Positions 7,215 through 10,068 of a stretch of DNA of 10,068 nucleotides are shown in pieces. The stretch's first letter is position 1. Every line of letters begins with the position of its first letter. The notes beneath the pieces were generated by a model. It worked only from the letters and a program-made list of their open reading frames with translations. It was not told the origin of the DNA and did not search any database. A program made the position numbers and the translations under genes. Location of the stretch: the NCBI GenBank assembly GCA_910584435.1, contig CAJUAP010000010.1, forward strand, positions 58,075 to 68,142, written 5' to 3'. The DNA comes from an uncultured Acetatifactor sp. (GTDB taxonomy: Bacteria; Bacillota; Clostridia; Lachnospirales; Lachnospiraceae).

Positions 7215-7246
7215 GTCAAATGCGGTGCAAAGAACGCGCCTTTTAT

Positions 7247-7269
7247 CAGAAGCGAAAAGATTGCTTCTG
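7247..7269. repeat. Inverted repeat CAGAAGC/GCTTCTG
   Basis: A perfect 7-bp stem (7247-7253 with 7263-7269) and a 9-base A-rich loop, midway between IR1 and IR2. It is not a sequence copy of them, though it shares the GAAGC/GCTTC core. Confidence 0.6.
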
Positions 7270-7278
7270 CTAAGTTAT

Positions 7279-7309
7279 ACTATAGGAACCAAGTACAGCT
7301 TCCTATAGT
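7279..7309. repeat. Inverted repeat IR2, diverged copy of IR1
   Basis: ACTATAGGAACC (7279-7290) and GCTTCCTATAGT (7298-7309) form a 12-bp stem with one C-C mismatch (7289/7299) and the same AAGTACA loop as IR1. Relative to IR1, the pair C7190-G7212 is replaced by T7283-A7305, a two-sided change that keeps pairing. Confidence 0.85.
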
Positions 7310-7415
7310 CAATCAGTCAAAGAATATTGCGAGTTCTCATAAGTTATATTATATGCAAAGTCCAATCACATGGCAAGGTTTATTTTATCCCGCGCAGACA
7401 GCATGCTGCTGTTCA

Positions 7416-7447
7416 GTAACAGTTCAGCCAGGTCACTGAACTGTTAC
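7416..7447. repeat. Perfect 12-bp inverted repeat near the end of the ABC operon
   Basis: GTAACAGTTCAG (7416-7427) and CTGAACTGTTAC (7436-7447) pair perfectly around an 8-base loop, about 95 bases past the permease stop. It is flanked by related short words: GCTGTTCA before it and GCTGTTCAC after it. It lacks a T-run. It may stabilise the 3' end of the operon mRNA or be a member of a dispersed palindrome family; neither can be decided here. Confidence 0.75.
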
Positions 7448-7541
7448 GCTGTTCACTTTATTCCGCAGAAGGCTTCAGGCACAGAAATCGCTGCTCAAAG
7501 AGCAAGTTCACTCTAAACAGCCTATCCGTTATAACTATCTG

Positions 7542-8333
7542 CTACATCAGGTCTTTTTTCTTATATATCACGAATGACACGCCAAGCGTTAATCCCAATA
7601 TCACTGCCCCCGCACCGGCTTCCAACAACCCTTCACTTTTCCCTCCTCCGGAGAAAATATCCGCAGCATTGCTGTAATAAAAGGGCGTGAGGTATTTTAC
7701 TTTGTCCAGAGCAGGCACCACCCTGCACATAATATCCATCATATAGAATATTACTGCAATTCCCACCGCTGCCCCTGTAGGCCGTTTCCGGCATAACACA
7801 GACAGCAGAAAGCAAATCGTTCCTATCTCACAGCACATGAAGTATGCCGCACCGTGATATTCCGCATAATTCCTCATATCCGGCATACTGCCCATCCAGG
7901 CAAATCCGCACAATATCAGACAGATGCAGATTCCATGAAATACTGCCAGCAATACCGCAAAAGCCGCATATTTTTCCGCTAAAATCCTTCCCCTGCCAAG
8001 GGGCATTACATTCAGAAATTCATAAGTCTTCCCCTCTTCCTCCTTTGCTGTCATTCCGGCCCCCAGCATTGCCCCGTACAATGCGCCTCCCAGATTCAGC
8101 AATATGGATATTTCCACAGCATAATACCCTTCCAAAGTGCCAATGCCCATTCTGTCCATACCTAATGCCTCCGAAAACGCTCCCAGATTCGCAAACATAT
8201 CGGACATTTCCTCTACGGACTCTCCCAGGCTGTCATACAGCAGCAGACACCCCAGACACATTCCTCCCACACACAAGGCCCAGACCAGCATTGTCTTAAA
8301 ATTCATCTTACATTCCTGCCAAAATAAGTTCAT
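7542..8333 (-). CDS. ABC-2 type transporter permease
   Basis: A 263-residue membrane protein beginning MNLFWQECKMNFKTMLVW. About six membrane segments are visible (roughly 15-35, 76-96, 122-142, 163-181, 187-205, 237-257). A cytoplasmic segment KEEEGKTYEFLNVMPLGRGR (97-116) is typical of ABC-2 permeases that pair with single-domain ATPases. ATG 8333 is chosen because GGAGG (8341-8345) sits seven bases upstream and the protein then begins like its family; an in-frame ATG at 8369, inside the last tandem repeat, would add MERKIKTEGGKC and has a weaker site. It lies 202 bases after the ATPase gene, an unusually wide gap for such a pair, and the gap holds the 22-bp repeat array. The substrate is unknown; drug, peptide or lipid export are all possible. 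Confidence 0.88.
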   Translation of the reverse strand: MNLFWQECKMNFKTMLVWALCVGGMCLGCLLLYDSLGESVEEMSDMFANLGAFSEALGMDRMGIGTLEGYYAVEISILLNLGGALYGAMLGAGMTAKEEEGKTYEFLNVMPLGRGRILAEKYAAFAVLLAVFHGICICLILCGFAWMGSMPDMRNYAEYHGAAYFMCCEIGTICFLLSVLCRKRPTGAAVGIAVIFYMMDIMCRVVPALDKVKYLTPFYYSNAADIFSGGGKSEGLLEAGAGAVILGLTLGVSFVIYKKKDLM

Positions 8334-8357
8334 ACACTTTCCTCCCTCTGTTTTTAT

Positions 8358-8467
8358 CTTCCGCTCCATCTTCCCTTACCTTCCGCTCCATTTTCCCTTA
8401 CCTTCCGCTCCATCTTCCCTTACCTTCCGCTCCGTCTTCCCTTACCTTCCGCTCCATTTTCCCTTAC
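8358..8467 (-). repeat. Five 22-bp tandem repeats before the permease start
   Basis: Copies lie at 8358-8379, 8380-8401, 8402-8423, 8424-8445 and 8446-8467, differing at only a few positions. On the coding strand each carries GTAAGGG, a short A/G stretch, ATG (ACG in the copy at 8424-8445), then GAGCGG. Each therefore offers a weak ribosome-site-like stretch with a start codon. Because 22 is not a multiple of three, successive starts fall in different frames, and an in-frame TAA occurs within three copies. Only the ATG in the last copy (8369) reads into the permease. Confidence 0.95.
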
Positions 8468-8534
8468 CTTCAATTCTCCTTTTATCCTGCACCTGCCCTG
8501 CATTATCCTCTTTGCTAATTTCTTTATGCTGCAT
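8442..8534 (-). CDS. Possible 30-residue leader peptide between ATPase and permease genes
   Basis: ATG 8534 lies one base after the ATPase stop codon (TGAGATG), a spacing that favours ribosome re-initiation. The frame reads MQHKEISKEDNAGQVQDKRR and ends at a TAA within the first tandem repeat copies. It has no recognisable domain and only a weak ribosome site. It could carry ribosomes across part of the long gap toward the permease, or it may be chance. Low confidence. Confidence 0.2.
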   Translation of the reverse strand: MQHKEISKEDNAGQVQDKRRIEGKGKWSGR

Positions 8535-8535
8535 C

Positions 8536-9411
8536 TCACTCATAAAAATGCATGAACACTTCCTCCAGCGAAGGCTCTGAAATCAGCAGATCCTTTACCT
8601 CACAGCCCTGCAATGCCCTCACAAGCTCTGCCATCTCTCCCTGATAAGAAAACGCAAGCACATCATCACGTTTTGTAATCTCAGATATTCCTTCTATCTG
8701 CGGCACTTCCGCTGCACCATATATCTTTACCTTGCGCAGAGTATGCAGTTTTGACCTTGTAAGATTTTCCACAGTGTCAACCTTTACTAATTCCCCCTCC
8801 CGAAGAATTCCCACATGCCTGCAATAGCGCTTTACCTCGGACAACACATGAGAAGAAAGGAAACAAGTCATCCCCTCCTGATTCCGTTCCATCAGCAATT
8901 CAAAAAAAGCCTCCTGCATCAAAGGATCCAAGCCTGAAGTGGGTTCATCCAGAATAACCAAATCCGGTTTATGCTGCAAAGCACAGACAATACTGACCTT
9001 TTTGCGGTTCCCCAAAGACAGCTCCCGAATCTTCTTATAACAATCTACCTCCAATTTCCGGCAAAGCCGACCTGCCTCTTCTGCACAATCCATCCCCCTC
9101 AATCTGGCAGCATATTGAATCACCTCTCCCACTCTCATAGAAGGATAGAAATTAGCCTCCGAAGGCATATACCCCACCCTGTTTAAGGCTTCCGAAAAAC
9201 CTCGCTCACCCGCTCTGCTTCCAAGAAGATATGCCTCACCGGAAGAGGCTGAAATCATTCCCAGCAGACATCTGATTGACGTGGATTTTCCGGCTCCATT
9301 CGGTCCCAAGTACCCGAACACATCCCCTTCCGCCACTGCCAGAGTTATATTTTGAATACCTCTGTTTCTGCCATATGTCTTAGTCAGTTTTATCATCTCA
9401 ATCGCACTCAT
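8536..9411 (-). CDS. ABC transporter ATP-binding protein
   Basis: A 291-residue single-domain ATPase. Walker A is GPNGAGKST (36-44), the Q-loop region reads VGYMPSE (79-85; the Gln is replaced, as I recall for ABC-2 exporters of this type), the signature is LSLGN (131-135, a variant of LSGGQ), Walker B is LVILDE (151-156), the D-loop follows as SGLD, and the H-loop is His188 in LSSH. The 80-residue C-terminal extension ends SEPSLEEVFMHFYE, usual for this group. ATG 9411 has GGAGG (9419-9423) seven bases upstream and overlaps the end of the DUF3021 gene by 14 bases, so the two are translationally coupled. It should energise the permease encoded downstream. Confidence 0.96.
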   Translation of the reverse strand: MSAIEMIKLTKTYGRNRGIQNITLAVAEGDVFGYLGPNGAGKSTSIRCLLGMISASSGEAYLLGSRAGERGFSEALNRVGYMPSEANFYPSMRVGEVIQYAARLRGMDCAEEAGRLCRKLEVDCYKKIRELSLGNRKKVSIVCALQHKPDLVILDEPTSGLDPLMQEAFFELLMERNQEGMTCFLSSHVLSEVKRYCRHVGILREGELVKVDTVENLTRSKLHTLRKVKIYGAAEVPQIEGISEITKRDDVLAFSYQGEMAELVRALQGCEVKDLLISEPSLEEVFMHFYE

Positions 9412-9874
9412 CGTCCTTCCTCCCTCTGCGTTTATATTCCTGCAGCATTACATTAAGCTGCTCCGTATCAATGCATCTCTTTACCCTGTTAGCCAGAAAG
9501 GCACACATATAGATCAGAATACAGTACACTGCGAAAACTGCCGTCACAACAATACTTCCGTCAAACCATCCGCACAGAAAACTAATCCCTGTATACAATG
9601 CCGCACAGAGCAGCAGGTATAACAATTCCTTTCCACGCAGTCTTTCCGCCTCATCAAAATTGTCCAGCACCAGCACCTGCAGATATCCCATGCCATAAGC
9701 AGTAACTATCATTTCCAGCATATGGAGCAGACTTGCCTCATATATTCCATGAATAAACAAATACATGGAGTAAAAAAATAAAATTACAAAAAAGTACAGA
9801 CAAGCCTTATATTCAACCCCGATTTCCACACTCAGACACCGCCGCAGTCTTTTATTATTCCACCATTTCTTCAT
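9398..9874 (-). CDS. DUF3021-family four-helix membrane protein, start uncertain
   Basis: From ATG 9874 the product is 158 residues and starts MKKWWNNKRLRRCL. Four membrane helices are visible (about 25-43, 50-70, 83-102, 108-127). Conserved-looking blocks are YGMGYLQVLVLDNFDEAERL, LYTGISFLCGWFDG and the C-terminal IDTEQLNVMLQEYKRR, which fit DUF3021. Such proteins are often encoded with LytTR regulators and ABC exporters and may act as membrane modulators; a LytTR gene would lie off the right edge. ATG 9874 gives the family-like N-terminus, but its nearest good ribosome site (GGGAGG) is about 19 bases away, too far. In-frame alternatives inside the upstream repeats are GTG 9931 and ATG 9979, each preceded closely by AGGTGATGCA; the frame is open to the window edge. 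Confidence 0.8.
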   Translation of the reverse strand: MKKWWNNKRLRRCLSVEIGVEYKACLYFFVILFFYSMYLFIHGIYEASLLHMLEMIVTAYGMGYLQVLVLDNFDEAERLRGKELLYLLLCAALYTGISFLCGWFDGSIVVTAVFAVYCILIYMCAFLANRVKRCIDTEQLNVMLQEYKRRGRKDDECD

Positions 9875-9931
9875 ATTTTTCTTGTCAGTCGAACCTCCCT
9901 GAACTTGATATCTTTTCCTGCTCCCTTCCAC

Positions 9932-10068
9932 TGCATCACCTGCTTTTCTCCGCCGTACTTCTTTCTCTTCTCCTTCCATTGCATCACCTGCTCTTTTCCG
10001 CCGCACTGCTTCTTCCCCTTCCACTGCATCACCTGCTCTTTTCCGCCGCACTGCTTCTTCCCCTTCCA
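9932..10068 (-). repeat. 45/48-bp in-frame tandem repeats before the DUF3021 gene
   Basis: Copies are at 9932-9979 (48 bp, diverged), 9980-10024 (45 bp) and 10025-10068 (44 bases, cut by the edge); the last two are identical over the shared 44 bases. On the coding strand each contains AGCAGGTGATGCA followed by ATG or GTG and then GAAGG, that is, a purine-rich ribosome-site-like sequence plus a start codon. In the DUF3021 frame they encode basic/acidic blocks of the type EEAVRRKRAGDAVEG with no stop. A degenerate partial copy continues to about 9913. Confidence 0.9.

Larger units (their letters stand above)
7166..7541. other. 376-base intergenic region with several palindromes, no gene
   Basis: No credible coding frame is present on either strand. 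The stretch contains four inverted repeats (7188-7214, 7247-7269, 7279-7309, 7416-7447) and a small 5-bp stem TGCTC/GAGCA (7492-7504). A 15-base direct repeat with one mismatch (TAAGTTATA-core) occurs at 7271-7285 and 7340-7354. None of the stems is followed by a T-run on either strand, so no intrinsic terminator for the permease gene could be identified. Confidence 0.7.

Noticed and set aside
7188..7447. Palindromes as intrinsic terminators
   Set aside because: None is followed by a T-rich run on either strand.
8334..8369. ATG 8369 as the permease start
   Set aside because: It lies inside the repeat with a weak site; ATG 8333 has GGAGG at ideal spacing and gives a family-like N-terminus.
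8358..8467. Tandem 22-bp repeats as a CRISPR array
   Set aside because: The copies are directly adjacent with no unique spacers; the same holds for the arrays at 1-199 and 9932-10068.
7844..8580. Plus-strand Pro/Ser-rich frames opposite the permease and the 22-bp repeats
   Set aside because: Antisense shadows: composition follows from the opposite strand and no ribosome site or domain is present.

Overview
The window looks like chromosomal DNA from a low-to-mid GC Firmicute, most likely a gut-type Lachnospiraceae (Clostridia). This is inferred from strong AGGAGG-type ribosome binding sites, family content (DUF4353 lipoprotein, VTC/DUF4956 pair, DUF6044-like membrane protein, DUF3021 with an ABC-2 transporter, OmpR/HK pair) and codon use. 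No rRNA, tRNA, CRISPR array, insertion sequence or prophage gene was recognised.

Layout. (1) Positions 1-2048, minus: a large DUF4353 lipoprotein, cut by the left edge, which ends in a 36/72-bp coding minisatellite. (2) 2128-2623, minus: the wreck of a VTC polyphosphate-polymerase gene and a DUF4956 gene, joined by an apparent internal deletion. (3) 2624-2983: divergent intergenic region with a duplicated extended -10 promoter, an operator-like inverted repeat and a long hairpin. (4) 2984-5082, plus: an OmpR-family response regulator and a membrane histidine kinase overlapping by ATGA. (5) 5092-6864, minus: a DUF6044-like polytopic protein convergent with the kinase. (6) 6932-7165, minus: a 5'-truncated Uma2 nuclease remnant. 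(7) 7166-7541: no gene, but a cluster of palindromes. (8) 7542-10068, minus: an operon of DUF3021 membrane protein, ABC ATPase and ABC-2 permease. The front ends of its first and last genes carry tandem repeats.

How the parts fit. The two-component system faces the DUF4353/VTC/DUF4956 cell-surface set and probably controls it and itself. The polyphosphate/DUF4956 half is broken here, while the lipoprotein is still open. The DUF3021-ABC operon resembles the output arm of peptide or envelope-stress exporters, often next to a LytTR regulator, which would lie beyond the right edge.

The most unusual theme is small-scale repetition: three unrelated minisatellites, two of which duplicate sequence containing a purine-rich stretch and a start codon in one operon, plus a duplicated promoter and paired hairpins carrying a compensatory base change. 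No clear new enzyme system was found. The best leads are the repeat-modified translation starts and the duplicated promoter/operator.
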